Source: Ciona savignyi
Lineage: Eukaryota > Chordata > Ascidiacea > Phlebobranchia > Cionidae
DNA: 64,000 nt
Direction of reading: 5' to 3'
NCBI GenBank assembly: GCA_000149265.1
Contig: CH003282.1
Location: forward strand, 220,446 to 284,445
Shown here: piece after piece, positions 36,245 through 51,200 of the stretch
Layout: every line of letters starts with the position of its first letter
Position numbering within the stretch: position 1 is the stretch's first letter
Program-made: the position numbers and the translations under genes
Notes under the pieces: model-generated
The model's database searches: none
Seen by the model: only the letters and a program-made list of their open reading frames with translations
Told to the model about the DNA's origin: nothing

Positions 36245-39200
36245 TTACGTCATAATATGCTTAACGAATGCTGACACAAGCTCCAGGATTCCTTTCGGCA
36301 TTCCCACGGAAGGGGATTTCCCGGGCGATTGTGACGACGAAGAATGACGTAGGTGTCGGCGGGCGCTTTTTACGCAAGATACCTGGAATAACTCGAGTTA
36401 AACTTGCTGAAATGGACGTCTGCGTATAAATGCGAGTACAACCATAGTTGAAACTTGTGGTTATCCCTGGGGATATGAAAAACGCAATTGGCTGTATAAC
36501 ACGTTGGACACACTGCTGCTGTTTTTGTTCAACTCAATTTCACTGGGTCGATGCAACATCTGCCTTTCCCAAAGACGAAATGGACCAACTAGCTGATGGG
36601 TTTAGGTCACACAACTTTTAGTTGACATTATATTGCTGACAATGAACTAACGGGAGAAATCAATGGAACAAACCAATTCATCAGAGAGTTCCCTTCGTAA
36701 GATCTGCTTGCTTCTCATTGGTAGATCTTTTAGTTTCAGGTACAATAAGCATTGTGAGATAATCAGGTATAATGAAGTTTCTGCAACGAAGGTCAGCGAT
36801 GCGTGAAACGTTTTTTGCTTGGGGTCAACAGGTTCAATCTGGGAACGAAATAAATTATCTTGCTATATTACGGCATATCTTGCTATATTAGGTTGGTTGG
36901 TTATGGCATATCTTGATATATTAGGTTGGTTGGTTATGGCATATCTTGCTATATTATGTGGTTGGATATGCCATATCTTGATATATTGGGAGTAGGAAAC
37001 TTAAAAGAATTAACGTTTGTAATTAATCTGGCTAAACTTGAGTGGGAAGTGGTGAGCTAATGCAGGTTAAATTGGGCAGAAATCTGTATGAAAAAGACGT
37101 TGAAAATGTAGCATAGATGAACATAGGGTGCACTTATCAAGGTTGATTTGTGTACAACTATTAAATATCAAGAGGTTAGGGCTGTGGCTCGTGCTAATAT
37201 ATGAATAATAAATACATGCTAACCTTATGCAGAGTAGACAAGGACATATTAGCAGCACTGAGGAGAGTTCCAAAGCTAGCAGTGGACTCATGGTCGGTGG
37301 TTGGTGTGCCAAAACTCATCGCAATCAGTTGTGGGAACTCTTCTGGATGTGATGTGTGTTTATGTTAAACTATGACTTCGACAAAAATGTTATGCAAAAA
37401 ATAAATCAAAACTAGTGAAATTGGTTACTGATTGATTTGCTTGTTTTTTTAAATCAGTAAGAATGGTACATTGTATACTTGGGAGGTTTATTTGTAATTA
37501 TAGATTTATCAACTGCTCATCTTGTATCAATCGTGGTTTACATCATTTATTTGTGCAATAAAAATATACATAGCTTTAAAAATCAGAAAAAAGTCAAAAA
37601 TTAAGATCAACTAACCGGCGCATGTTTCTAGATCCATGACAAGTTGGGAGAAATCGGGAGAAAGATTTTTCAAAAAACCAAGCAAGTGGCCGAGAATGGA
37701 ATATAGCTGCTCTTTAACATCCTCTGGTGGTAAGTTTTCATCTGGAACCTGGTAATTTATAGTATTTTTATGATTAAGTATGACTAAGTAAGGAAAGGAA
37801 GAGGTTTCTGGGTTTGCCCGAAAGTCAGGTTACTGCAACGATCATTGTGTTAATGTCAGTAAGATTTCTATAGTTTTGTTCAGCCACTGGCTTTAAGCAA
37901 ATATCTCCAATAGCCTCTTCTCCGGACAAATTCAGTATCAATCCATGCACCCTTCGTTTGATGGTTCAACATGCAACCAATCGAGCTAACCACATGATCG
38001 TTGACACAATATGAATGTGTTCTCTTCATGGTGGAAACACTTAATGTTGCCTTTATTCAGTCAGTGGATTTAACTTCAAATTTGCACCAATACGGAAAAA
38101 ACTAATAAACAAACATGTAATTAGTAACAACTTTTATTTTCCGGTTCAAGAAAAGAATGGGACCCGTAAAACATGAGTTTTTCTTTTCATTGTAAAATTA
38201 AGATTCACCTGTACTTTTAGTGATGTTTTCTTGCTGAGTTCAGGTTGAGTGCCTTTCTGCTTTTTCCGAGTTGCCTTAAAATCATATAAAAAATTATTTG
38301 AATTAAAGTCTTTTTCTGTGCAATGTATTATGACTGCTAAGATATACTTTGCATTAGAAGTAAAGGATAAAAATCATGTGTGTATGAATGACAGAGAAGT
38401 GATAAAACTGGGTTACCAGAGCTAATGCAGTGTCACCAGTGTGTTATGAATGGAAACATAGGTACAGCTGTTTTTCAACCCATTAAAGGACTGCATTCAA
38501 ACAGTTTCCGAATAACGCCTCACATAATGACACAACTGACTAAATATTATTACTTTTAAAGCTGTGTGTTATTACGGAAAGCAGTGACACAATAAAGTAG
38601 TTACCACAACCCGACTGTGGGCACAAGGTATTCTGACGATTATTTTCCGTCGCCAAGTATCTATTAGTCAGCACTTTTGTTTAAAAATTGTCAGATGAAT
38701 ATCTTAAGAAGATTTCTATTTTGTACCTTTATCGATTCATTCAGTAGCCTCGGATGGAGAAGCAACGCCACGCATGAGTGCACGCACATCAGGACACGGT
38801 CGAGTGCACAGTCGAAGGAGTTGCGTAATTTGAATTTCCACTCATGCGTGAAGCGACGAGACAGCGTACTTAACAGTGACACCGTGTGGACAACTTCATG
38901 GAGCAGCGTCATACTTTGATTGACTCGCACCAGCGATAAGCTCTTTGGAGATGGAAAAACAGTTTTTATTTCTTATTTTGACTGCAGAAATGTTTTGAAT
39001 GCTCTATATAAAGATAACATCAATAAATTCTTTTAAGCGGTGCTTTGGTGGATGGTATGTTTAAATTTTTGTTTAAAAATAAAATTATTTCACTGTTGAA
39101 AATAAAAGTGAAGAGTTAATTAATCCAAATTTCACTCTGCAGCAATATTTTTTGTTTAAATCTTAATTTTATTAAAAATTTTAAGTTTCTTAGTCATTAA

Positions 39201-42200
39201 AAATGGTTTATAAATACTGGAGTGGTATAAATTTAGTTCAAAAAATTAAACCAGAAAATTAGATAATACGATTATCATAACACAAAAAAATCATTAAAAC
39301 CTGGAAAATTCGGTCGCTGTGAACTCCGATGAAATCCAGCGCGTCATCCACGAAGTCATGTGATAAACAATCCAGCATTTGTGATGTCATAATCAGGCAC
39401 AAGTGGTAGATCTCTAGCCACTGTAAAAACAGTTTGACATGAAATATAAAATAATCTATTTGCACGTACCATGCTATCCTTGTTTAAGATCTGGAGGTTA
39501 AAGCTTTAATCTTATACTAAGCCGCTAAAACTCTGCTATAAAGATACTGAACCGTCCAGTAAAAAACATCCAGTGGCAAACACTAGTTTAAGCAACATCA
39601 AGGTGATGTATTGTCATACAGAAGGCTATAACCGTGAATGTTGGCAAGATATATTCTGACAAATGTCTGTGTTACAACACCGTTAGCGATTTATACCAAG
39701 GAAATACTTGCAGTTCCAGGTAATCCCTTTATAAGTACTTCATACCTTTTTCTTATTATCAACGTAGGCGCTAGATAGCGCTAGACACAATTCCGGCAGG
39801 AGACTGGTTTGCTTAATCATGCGTGATGTCTCAACGCGAGTCGAGACCCTCGTCAGCAACCGCAAGATGGAGGTAGAGAGTCGACATTTCAGATCTAAGG
39901 GTGCGGTGTTCATCATAAATTAAACAAGAAATACTCCAGCAGCTGGACCAAACATTGGATAAAATATTGATTATAAAATCAGAGACAACTGCAACTCACT
40001 TGTAGACAAGTGATACACTAAAAACTGAGTTCAGATAATACCATTACATGGTCCAAGCGACTTGAGCAGTTACGAACACGGATTTAATATAAACCTTGTT
40101 TGTACCCACGCATAGTTATGTTAAAGGTTGAGACAATATCAGTTTTCTTTATTCACCACAGTGAGTGGTGTACCATTAAAAATTGCAATTTATTAATGGC
40201 GGTTGGTAGTTGGTACAATTGGCAACCATCACCTGGTTTGATCAAATAAACAAAACATAAATATTTTTAACATTTAAATTTGTAAAGAAATAATGTGTAC
40301 ACTGTGACAGCAGCCTGACTGTGAGTACAAGGAGTCAGACAATAAGCATTGATAACCCATAACTATTGTTTTTCTATACCACAAATAAACAGTAGTATCA
40401 TGTCCGACCCTTTCAAGTGAAAATTCTCACCAGTTTCCTTATCACGCTGCGATGTGATCATCTTCACGAGTATCACCATCATCATGTGAATCGTGCATTC
40501 ACGTGATACCACGGCCATCCACGATTGGTTAATTTCATTTTTCTCATTTTCGAACAAATGCTCCAACGCCCGCATAATCAACAATGACGCCTGGTATGGA
40601 ATATTCTAGATTTCTCAGGTGATATTGTAGCTAGTCCAAGAAAATGTTCAAAGAAGTTTAATAGTAATACCGAACATACAAACTACTTAATAAAACCTTG
40701 TTTTTTCTATCTATTCTTTTGTTTCTTTGGGCTTAGGGTCGTTCCCTTGGGGGCAATGTACTTAAGGTCGTTTCCTTAATACATATGGTTCTTTGCTAGC
40801 TATACAAGATACCGAAATAATCTTCTTTGCATTCAACATTTGAGATCATTTGGAACAAGGTTTAGTTCTTTACCTCAACATTAAAAAGCTTCTTTTCATA
40901 TGAAAGCTTCTCCCATTGGTTGTGGTCCCTCATGAGCACCTGGAGTTGATCACATGATAGCTGGATGAACTCATCCACACATGATTCTGCAATCATATGA
41001 ATTGGTTGGATAGGATAGACATTTTACCGCTGGGATGAAAAATTTCAGTTGGTATGATATTATTAAAATGTGTTTTCTAGAAGTGATGGTAATACACCAG
41101 TTCTAGAATTGTAAATAATTTTTTTCTATATTTTTTAGTTTGAAAAGTATATGCAATGTCATATTTCAATAACACTTAAATCATTATACTGCGATGTCAT
41201 CATAAGGGGAAGTTGTAAAAAAAGTTTTCTTGTGCTCAAACCTGGTTGGATGAGAATTCCATTGCAAATAATAAATAAATGAAGAAGAGCTTAGTGTCTT
41301 TTTTACAATTTTTAACACATAAAAACAAAATGAATAATTGCACTACATCAAAATCAGAGTTTGCACAAGAAATTTGTTTTGTTGCTTTATAAATGCTTAA
41401 CATAACACCTTTTGAAGCCTTTTCCTTCATGGCCTTAATAAGATGCATTGAAGCAGCGTGAAGATTAACCTTGCTTCGATCGATTGTGGATGAAGTTTCA
41501 CACTGTTTCTGTAAGCTTTCTACAAGCCTGGAAATAGCATGGTTTGGTATTTTGTAAAATTTATGTCAAGATACGAAAATTAGCAAGAACTGAAAAAACG
41601 GACTTATTGGGTCATCATTCTTGGTAGTTCTGAGTGGATTTGGTAGAAATTCTTTTAAACACTGGTACAAAACAATTTATGGTTGTTTGTAGCTTTAAAA
41701 AGGGTAGCAATGATATTAGCTTTGTATGCTGAGCAATAGTTAGAAATAAAACAAGTGAATTAAAGTTGGACATTTCACACGGACAACACAAACTAAGTAA
41801 ACTTTTAAAATATCTAGAAATTCTTCATTGTAACCAGAAAAAGTTGAATCCATATTACAATAGCGGAATCAAGGATAATCATATTGATCCTTTGTATAAA
41901 AACGTCAGTTAATATTCAGAATACCCGATGCCTCACTCAGACTCGGTACTGCAGTGTAGTTGCGACCATGCTTACCTTGGTAGGAACGAGGTGAAATCAG
42001 CTGGTTGTTTAGATATCAGTGTGAGTAGAAGACTGGTGGAAAGACTCAGGAAAACCTCGGCTGAAACTTCGTCGCTCTGTGTGGTTGGTTAAGAAAGTTT
42101 ATCCCCAAGGTATGAAATGACGGTAATTATAATGATTAATGTTTCTTGTGTTCTGTCAGTTCTTTTTATGCTAGGTAAATTATTAATAAAGTTAAGTTTC

Positions 42201-45200
42201 AAGTTCACCACAAAATTTAATGTTTCACTAATTACCAAACTTGCTGTTTGCTTAATAACAACTATGTCATGACAAAGTAGCGTCATAACCAGCAACCTTT
42301 GTAAAACATTCACAACATCTCACTTTACCACACAGCAATAGCTCCAGTAAAGAAACGATTGGAACCAGGTAACCTTACGATTGCACATCATGATTTTTCT
42401 CACTCACAATCACAAGTATAGAACATAAATATCCTATAAAAGTGTCCAGCTTCGCTTACCATGAACAAAATGGATGAAATTAGATCGTTAATGATATTTT
42501 TCAACAAATCAACTTTCTTGGATTTCGTCGTCAATAAAAACGTCTTCCAGGCAGAAGCAAACATTAGGTGTCGCTCTTGCTCGTGGGATTTTGATTTCAA
42601 AAAACTTTTCGAAACGCAGAGAAAAACCTGAAAATTATGTTTAAGGGGTGAATAAAAAAACTTCTCCAGGTTATTGCGAGTCCCATGAATCATATTTTAT
42701 GGCAATTTGGGGTAAGCATACTTTAGCCAAAACTATTTTGTGGTCCCTTCAGCATGAAAAAATCTTTGTACTGGAGGTCGTATAAACCTTAGACATGAAC
42801 ACAACCATACCGTGTACTTAGTTAGGCCTTCTTTCAGAAAAATGTCAATGTTGGTATGATCCTAGCCCAGATACTTAAAATGCGATGTTTCAACCCAAGG
42901 GATTAAAATTAATTGATAGAAACCTTTTAAACATACAACATACTGCAATTGCTCCAGTAATTGACTGCGAAACAAGGCAAGTTGATGATTTCCCCTAACT
43001 ACAACAGCAGTTATTAATGCCATTAAATATTCTATTGTTATAGCTGACAACAAACTTGCTTCACCTTGGACCAATGCTCGAACCGTTTCTTCTCGGAGAA
43101 CTGCTCCAAAGCGCGACCTAGTGGAGGATCTGCCGACTCCTGAAGCGAGTAGAATCTTTCAAGCGCGATGATGTTTAACGCATGAGCACACGTCTCAAGA
43201 AGTTCATTCTGAGAAAGCAATTAACAAAATTTCTGTTATTATCTGCATTTAAACATTATTTTAATGTTTATCTTCAGGTGTCAGAACTTAGGGGAGTTCC
43301 CTCGATGGAGAGGATATGAACGGGAGAATTACAGCTTAAGATAATATTAAATAGTAAACTAACATGTATAGTTGTGTCACATTCTCAGGGTAGACTGGCC
43401 TACTTTGCATACCCATGTCTGGCGCCACTGGTTGTGTGGATAAATGTTAAGTTCAAACGATTCATAAAAAGAAATTCATACAAAAATCTTTCAGACAACC
43501 TTATCACAGATTCAAAAATTATTTCAATAAAAAAATAGTAAACTACCAAATGCCCTACAATAGCTCCAACAACCTGTCAGTAGATATCTGGAATGGCACT
43601 CCTGTAAATTTTCCACAAAACATTTTAATTCATGTTCACAGTTAAGTGCTACTGTTCAATGACTACTTCTTTCTTACATCCGGGAATAATAAGAAAGAAT
43701 ATTCCACATGTAACACCTATGTTTTTACTAGAAATCTTTGAAATACCTGAGCTATTTCCTTGGGGGAGTTCTCACTAAACAGTGGCAACAAAATGTTGCT
43801 CCAAAACGACGTTGAGTGATTTTTTAGAGCCTAAAATAAAGTTGACAAAAAAACTATTAGTAAAATATGTGTAACATATATACAAAACATTGCAATGTCA
43901 AAAAAACTATAAAAATTATATATTTCTTGATATTGGTTCTTGAAAAATTGCTGCAAAAAAGAATAAAAATATTTCGGACATCAAAAGTATTTTAAATAAC
44001 TTTACCTCAATAAAAAAAAAATTGAAATCAAAAACTAAAACAAATGAAAATTGTAGCACTGCATAAAAGTAGTACCTGTATAGCAATATGCCTTCGGCCA
44101 ACCAGTAGAGCATTGATGAGTTTAATACATGATGTGTGCAGATTGGTGGGAAGTTTGTATGTTCCCTGGTTGCTAGATGACAACATTTCAATCACCGCTG
44201 TCAAGCAACTCGATTTACCGAGTTTGTAACCCTGTCGATTTAAAGTGTGAGTTATCAAGTTAATACAGCTCATCAAGCATGCAGAATGAAAGGGTTAGTT
44301 ATCAAATTGAAAGTTTGTAACCCTCAAGATTAAAATGGTTAGTTAACAAGTTAGTTAAGTGGATGATAGAGAAGTTAACTCTATAAAACCTGAAATTTAA
44401 CAGAGTACCAACATATTAGACACTTATTGTTCTATAATTTCAGAACAAAATATAAATATAATGTTGTGTTTGATCCAAAACATTAAATTCAACCGAAGCA
44501 GCAAACATATACAATTGGTTAAGAAAACTAGAAAGAGGGTTATTAACTTAATTTAATGAATTCTTAACAGCTCCTGAAGATGAAATAAAACGAATATCAA
44601 CCAGTCACGATAAAGCTACAATTCTTTAAATGTAACATTAAACACTTCATAAGGCATAAACGGGGACTATAAATTTCACATCTAATATATGACATGTTTT
44701 AACATTAACCATTAAATATAATATTATATATCTGTATTTGTGTAGATTTAACCTTAAAAAGATCATGTTAAATATAGAATAATAACATAAAGACCACTTT
44801 CTTCTTAACAGTTTAATATGAATTTTTGGGGAAAATATATAGTTCCCATCTTGTACTTCCTGGTATATTGATCTAAATGTTGGATGACTGTATCATATAC
44901 TTTATATGATATGTTAAAACGTGATTCGCTGCTGTTTTAAATTTCCATTTAGCTGCAGTGGTTGTGGGCGGCATTTACGTGGGTGGTAACTAACCTATTA
45001 TATTAAACAACTAATAGGAAATCGAAAAAGAAAGTCTATTGTGAAGAGATAATTGCCAGTTAGGTAAAATATAATTTGGAATAAAAAAAGAAAAAAAAGT
45101 ATACTTTAAGCTCATTTTAAAATTCTTTAGTAAAACAGGGTTTAGATCTAGAATTGTGAAGCAGTAAAAAGGATGGATTCACAGATTACGTTATTGACAA

Positions 45201-48200
45201 TAGAAAACTACGTCAGTTAAATACCTAAAACTCTGTTTGATTGGAACAGATATATGATATAGAGTTTGTCCCAAATGGTGAGACACAGGCTATAATATGG
45301 GTAATTGACTAAATACCTACCAATTACGTTACCAGGGCCATTTGTTACATTGTTAATGTTGTAGAAAATGCTATAGTTTTGGTTCAACCCATTAATCTAC
45401 TGGGTTCAAACAATACCGCTATTGCCTTGCCCGAAAACAAAACTGACTGACTAGTAGTTGGTGGTTGTTTATAATTTCACCAGCTTTAACACGACCATGA
45501 AAATTAATCAGTCGGACACATATCAGCTGTTATGCTGCTGCAGTGACATAGACATGTTGATTAATTTAATTCTGATGAACGTCTTCATCTTGGTATCTGC
45601 CACTGGTGGTTGGTATCAACTTGGAAACTTGGAATACTACATTGAGTATGCCACAGTTCGTAGTGTTGATAGAGCAAAAGAAGGTTGTGCTGCAGGGAAC
45701 GCTACTCTGGCGAATGTTAAGACAAAACATATTCAACAATTTCTTGCAAAAAAGATAGGAAATTTAACAGGTAAAAAAAGGAAATAACGCAATAAGATCA
45801 GGTAATTAACGCAATAAGATCTACAGTCTTACGGAGATATAAAACAGTGTTCGCACATATCACACAATGCATTATCAGCTGCAACTTTTGGTATTTTAAA
45901 ACTAACGAACATACATTGTCGTAGTGATAACAGAACGCATATTTCGATCACTTATATTGTTTATTATCCATTACAGATCCGCCATTTTCATTCTACATTG
46001 GGTTAAATAAAAATTCCAGCGGATCTTACTGGTTGGATGGTACAAAGGCATTGTATACACACTGGGATGATGGAGACGATGTGTATGATGATGAAAAGCT
46101 ATGTGTTACTATGGGGTGGGATGGAGGTTGGCATTCAGCTTTAAGATGGAAAATTGTTGCATGTACAAGTACACATAGGTACACTTGTCAACGTAAGTAT
46201 TATATGCATGCATACTGCGACTTTCAACTTTACTCTAAAACATATTTTTATTTGTTGGTTAAAATTTTTGCATGGTACCCATTACTGCAACTGTTTTTAG
46301 GGATCACAACAGTACCAACCACAACACTGCTAAGTGAGCAAACAACTCAACAAATATCAACATCTCCAAGTGGAACAACAACACATAACCAAATTACAAG
46401 CCAAAAAGCTGGTGAGGGAACATGGATATTTGCTCAAAAATTAAGATTCAGGAATTTTTGTCAACTCGAGATTTAGTTCTTCAAACAGTCATAACGTCAT
46501 AAACTTATTGTTTTTCCAGGAGTATAAAGTGCATTAAACTGTCATCATATCATGTTAAAGTTAATGTTCATTACAAGTATGTTTAAGTCATAACAAACAT
46601 GATTCTTAGTTATATCATTATCAATGGTACAATCAGCAATGATAAATTGATATAGTTGAAATATCCCACCACAAATATATTAATTTTCCAAAATATGTAG
46701 TAAGCAACTTTTTCAAGCTAAATAACCTATAATTTAAATTCGCATTTAATACCAGCAATATCACTAATACAATAGCACAGGATATTTACGGATGATTTTT
46801 GTGGTTATCAAATCAGTGAACAATATGACAAAGACAATCATCAGACAGATGTTCAATCTTGGATTTCTTGTATGCTGTACAACAAATTTAGTTACAAATT
46901 TTACTACAATGTCTATAAAAAGATCAAATCTTTAAGTGCCTTCATTTTGGTAACAACGGCAAATTATTTTACCAAATAAAACTAAGTAGTTAGATACTGG
47001 TTTCAATTCAACAACTTTTCAGCTTATAGACCATATTTTAACCACAACATCTCTTTTTTATAGGATACACAACCCAGTATGTTTTGATTGCTGTTGGAAT
47101 AACAGTCTGCATAATATGTGGGTTAGTCTTTGTTATCTACTACAGGTAGGTGGTGTGGATGTCTGTTTTATAAACAAAACAAGCAGAATAATTATGTGTT
47201 GTTTTTCGGTGTAGAAGGAAAAAAATTCGGGAAAGCAGCCATAACATGAATGCAAATAGAGAACAAGGTAATATTATTGTAAAAATTTAAATTAAATTTA
47301 GGCCCCAAAGTATTGTAAAAATCAAAACCTACATATGTATAATGTATGTTTTTAAGAAAGTTATGGTGTATCTGCAATTTTGGCGATATATAAACATAAA
47401 TATTAAGAATATTAATCTTTGCAGATGATGAAGCGGCAATACAAGAAAATGTGTTGTACGGTACTTCTCAATATCCTGAAAGAAACAAATATCAAAACAG
47501 TAGGAATTGCAACGATAATTACAAAGAAACTCCAGAGTACAGTTGTGCAGCAGAAGTGGGACCACAGAGCTCAATCATGTACAGTGAGGTTGCAGAGAAC
47601 ACATCACAAGATGTATATGCGGTGATTAATAAATGACACCTCAAGATTAAAATCTATCAGTTGTTTTAGGTTCTAACCATACTATTAATGCGCGACTACA
47701 TTAGCTGCAAATTATTTTACCAACTGGCTCGAATCGCGCAACACACTATCCATTACTCTCAAAACAACTCCAAATCAAAACATTAGTTATTAGATTTAAT
47801 TAACTATATTTATAAAAAATTCAAAAAGGGAATTACGACAAAGGTACAAAGATCCTCTAGTGTACAGTTGTGCAGCACAAGTGTGACCACAGCATCTAAG
47901 GTAGTCATAACTGCCCGGCAGTTATTGGTACAAGGCATTCAAACACCAAGGAATTCCAATAAAATAAATCATTTTATCGATATCAGTCCTTGTATAGAAC
48001 AGTTTAACCACCATTTTGCAACCAAGCCAGAAAGTTTAAACCAATAACTTAGCCTTTAAAGAGCGCCAGACAAAAAGAACCTAATAGTTACGGTGGTTAA
48101 AATATTCCTAGCGATATACATAAAAAGTTTTAATTTTGCACTTGTAATAAAAATTGAAAGAATTATTTTCTAAATTAAACAATGCTTGATAAATTAATAA

Positions 48201-51200
48201 AGGCTGATGGGTATAGAAAACCCCTGTAAAATTGTTACAATGGACCCAGTTACAATCGTGTTACATGTGGTTGCCTTTTTGATATTTTTTACAATGACAT
48301 TTGATGCATTCACTACAATGCACTGGTCGACAGTTGATTTTATCATCCCTACAGCTTTGCATCAGGTAATGGGTAAACAGTGATTTGCTGTCAGTTAACC
48401 AATAAAAAATCACGAACTGATGAACAATTTGTGAGTAACTTGGATAAAAATCCGTTTCTGTTAAAAGCTTATGAAAAACCTGTAACTCTACTATTGTATG
48501 ATACTTTCTGCTGCTATTCAGTACAAAACAATATGTCACTTTGAATAGATTTGGATTTTTTGAAATATTAGTGGAAAATAATGGTGAACTAACACATCCA
48601 ACAAGAAATGTTTAACTTAATATTATCTGATCAGATAACCATTATGAATATAGATATATGCATATCCATAACACTTTACATCAATATTTATTATAACTAA
48701 ATATATTTGACTTAACAACCACAAATCACCTTTTCCGGCTTTGTTTTATCCACAAGTTCGAGGTCAAGGAAAAGTTCGAGCAGCCCCGGTTGAGTCTGCA
48801 CGGAGACTACCAACAATTCTAGAATACCGATCTTCAATAGATGATCCTCAGCCCTGGCTTGAAGGCGGCACAATAAGATATCTCTAAAATAAAAGGAAAT
48901 TCATAAACTGCAGCATATTAATTAATGAGATTGAGTTGGAATATACATGTTGATGGGTGGGTTTGTCTATAGTTATCGCTGGATAACTGTTATGGGAAAT
49001 AAACAAGTGGAATGTCACAAATGACAACAGCTTGTATGGACAAACATTCACGGAAAGGAAATAAAAGGGTATTTTAGCAACAATATGTGAGGAGGAGAGC
49101 CAGGTGATAATTGGTAACACTAACAGAGGGAATTGCACACTAAGACGGAGAAACTAACTGTAATCTTATACATATAGTCGTAACTTTATTCCTTTATTTT
49201 CTTGAGCTTTTCTCTAATAATGAACTCCTTCTAACAGTATAGGGTGCTGATAAAATTATTAAATATTTTAGTTTCAGGCTCATTTTCAATCACAAATGCC
49301 ACCAACCAGTACCTGATTGCTGCTACGTCCGGTCCAAGACTTCCATGTATTGACATCGGGGCTATCAACGCAATTCTCCTTAGAAGGGCAACAGAGAGTC
49401 TGGGTAGCACGACTGTGTGACGATGGTACAAATATCCAGCGATAATAGAGATAACATTAATCTGGCCAGCAGATGGCGCTGCTAACACACGGTGGAGATA
49501 GCTGGGTTCGGTTTGGTCAGATGAAGCTAAATCAGTCAACCGTAAAACGTTGTTTAAAATCGAGAATCCAAGTCGAACTGTTTCTGTCACTCGGTGCACT
49601 AGAGAGGAGCATGGCTGGTGAAATAATAAAATAAACCTTAAAAAACAGTTGAGTGGATGAATGGTTAGCACCACTAACTCATATGCAGACAGTACAAATA
49701 CAAAAATATACCTAAAGAGGAAAACCGGTTCAACAGTAGGTCCAATACTAAAATTGTGCAAAATCAGCTTCAGAGAAATTTGCAATAAGTGAAAAGTAAT
49801 AACAACAATTAACAAACTTTCACAAGAGACTTAACCAACAATAAGTTTAAAACACGAAAATAAACTTAAAAACTTTTTTTTAAAACAAAAACATCACAGG
49901 CAGCAGGAAGTTTATATAAAAAATGGAAAAATAATTGTGTACAAAGAATAAAACCAAATGTTTCCTTCTAGCTAAGTATATGCATGCTCTGTACAAAAAT
50001 GCTTGTAATGGCCAACAAAATTAACTATAGAAGAATTCTTACTTCAGCGGCAATCAGTGCGTGAAGGGCATCCANNNNNNNNNNNNNNNNNNNNNNNNNN
50101 NNNNNNNNNNNNNNNNNNNNNNNNNNNNNNNNNNNNNNNNNNNNNNNNNNNNNNNNNNNNNNNNNNNNNNNNNNNNNNNNNNNNNNNNNNNNNNNNNNNN
50201 NNNNNNNNNNNNNNNNNNNNNNNNNNNNNNNNNNNNNNNNNNNNNNNNNNNNNNNNNNNNNNNNNNNNNNNNNNNNNNNNNNNNNNNNNNNNNNNNNNNN
50301 NNNNNNNNNNNNNNNNNNNNNNNNNNNNNNNNNNNNNNNNNNNNNNNNNNNNNNNNNNNNNNNNNNNNNNNNNNNNNNNNNNNNNNNNNNNNNNNNNNNN
50401 NNNNNNNNNNNNNNNNNNNNNNNNNNNNNNNNNNNNNNNNNNNNNNNNNNNNNNNNNNNNNNNNNNNNNNNNNNNNNNNNNNNNNNNNNNNNNNNNNNNN
50501 NNNNNNNNNNNNNNNNNNNNNNNNNNNNNNNNNNNNNNNNNNNNNNNNNNNNNNNNNNNNNNNNNNNNNNNNNNNNNNNNNNNNNNNNNNNNNNNNNNNN
50601 NNNNNNNNNNNNNNNNNNNNNNNNNNNNNNNNNNNNNNNNNNNNNNNNNNNNNNNNNNNNNNNNNNNNNNNNNNNNNNNNNNNNNNNNNNNNNNNNNNNN
50701 NNNNNNNNNNNNNNCGTCGCGCTTGAGTGAATACTCTCACAGAACCACGATCAGCTCAACAGTTGCCACGGTGACAGGGAAAGTCCCATGAAGCCTTTCA
50801 GCCTGGGAAGTTAGAAATTTAACCAACAATAATACATTTAAATAATAAACTTTTTTTTCAATATACAGCAATATATAAAAAGATAGTGTAAATAGACTAA
50901 TAAAGAAATTAATTTGAACAAAAAAATGCAAATCTAAAAATTTCTACCTCCATGATAATTGTGCCGTACAAGCCAGGATGGAATTGCTCCCCAAAAGCAG
51001 GATTATTGTCGAAGGGAAAATATCCGATTCGAATCAGTTTTTCCAACATCGATTCACAGTTTTTGAAACGATCCGTGTTTATCCACATGGTGGTGCACTT
51101 GATACACGTTGATATTAGCTGTATAGGGGGTTCCCCGGTGTGGATTGTCCTGGAACAATTTGCATTGTTGGGAGAAGGTTTTAAATAGTTACAGGAGATG

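Noticed and set aside
43916..44191. 91-codon minus-strand frame
   Set aside because: An out-of-frame overlap of the NUP188 exon 44076-44231 with its AT-rich intron.
50054..50791. Long open frames spanning the N run
   Set aside because: They consist almost entirely of unresolved bases; only the flanking NUP188 exon pieces are real.
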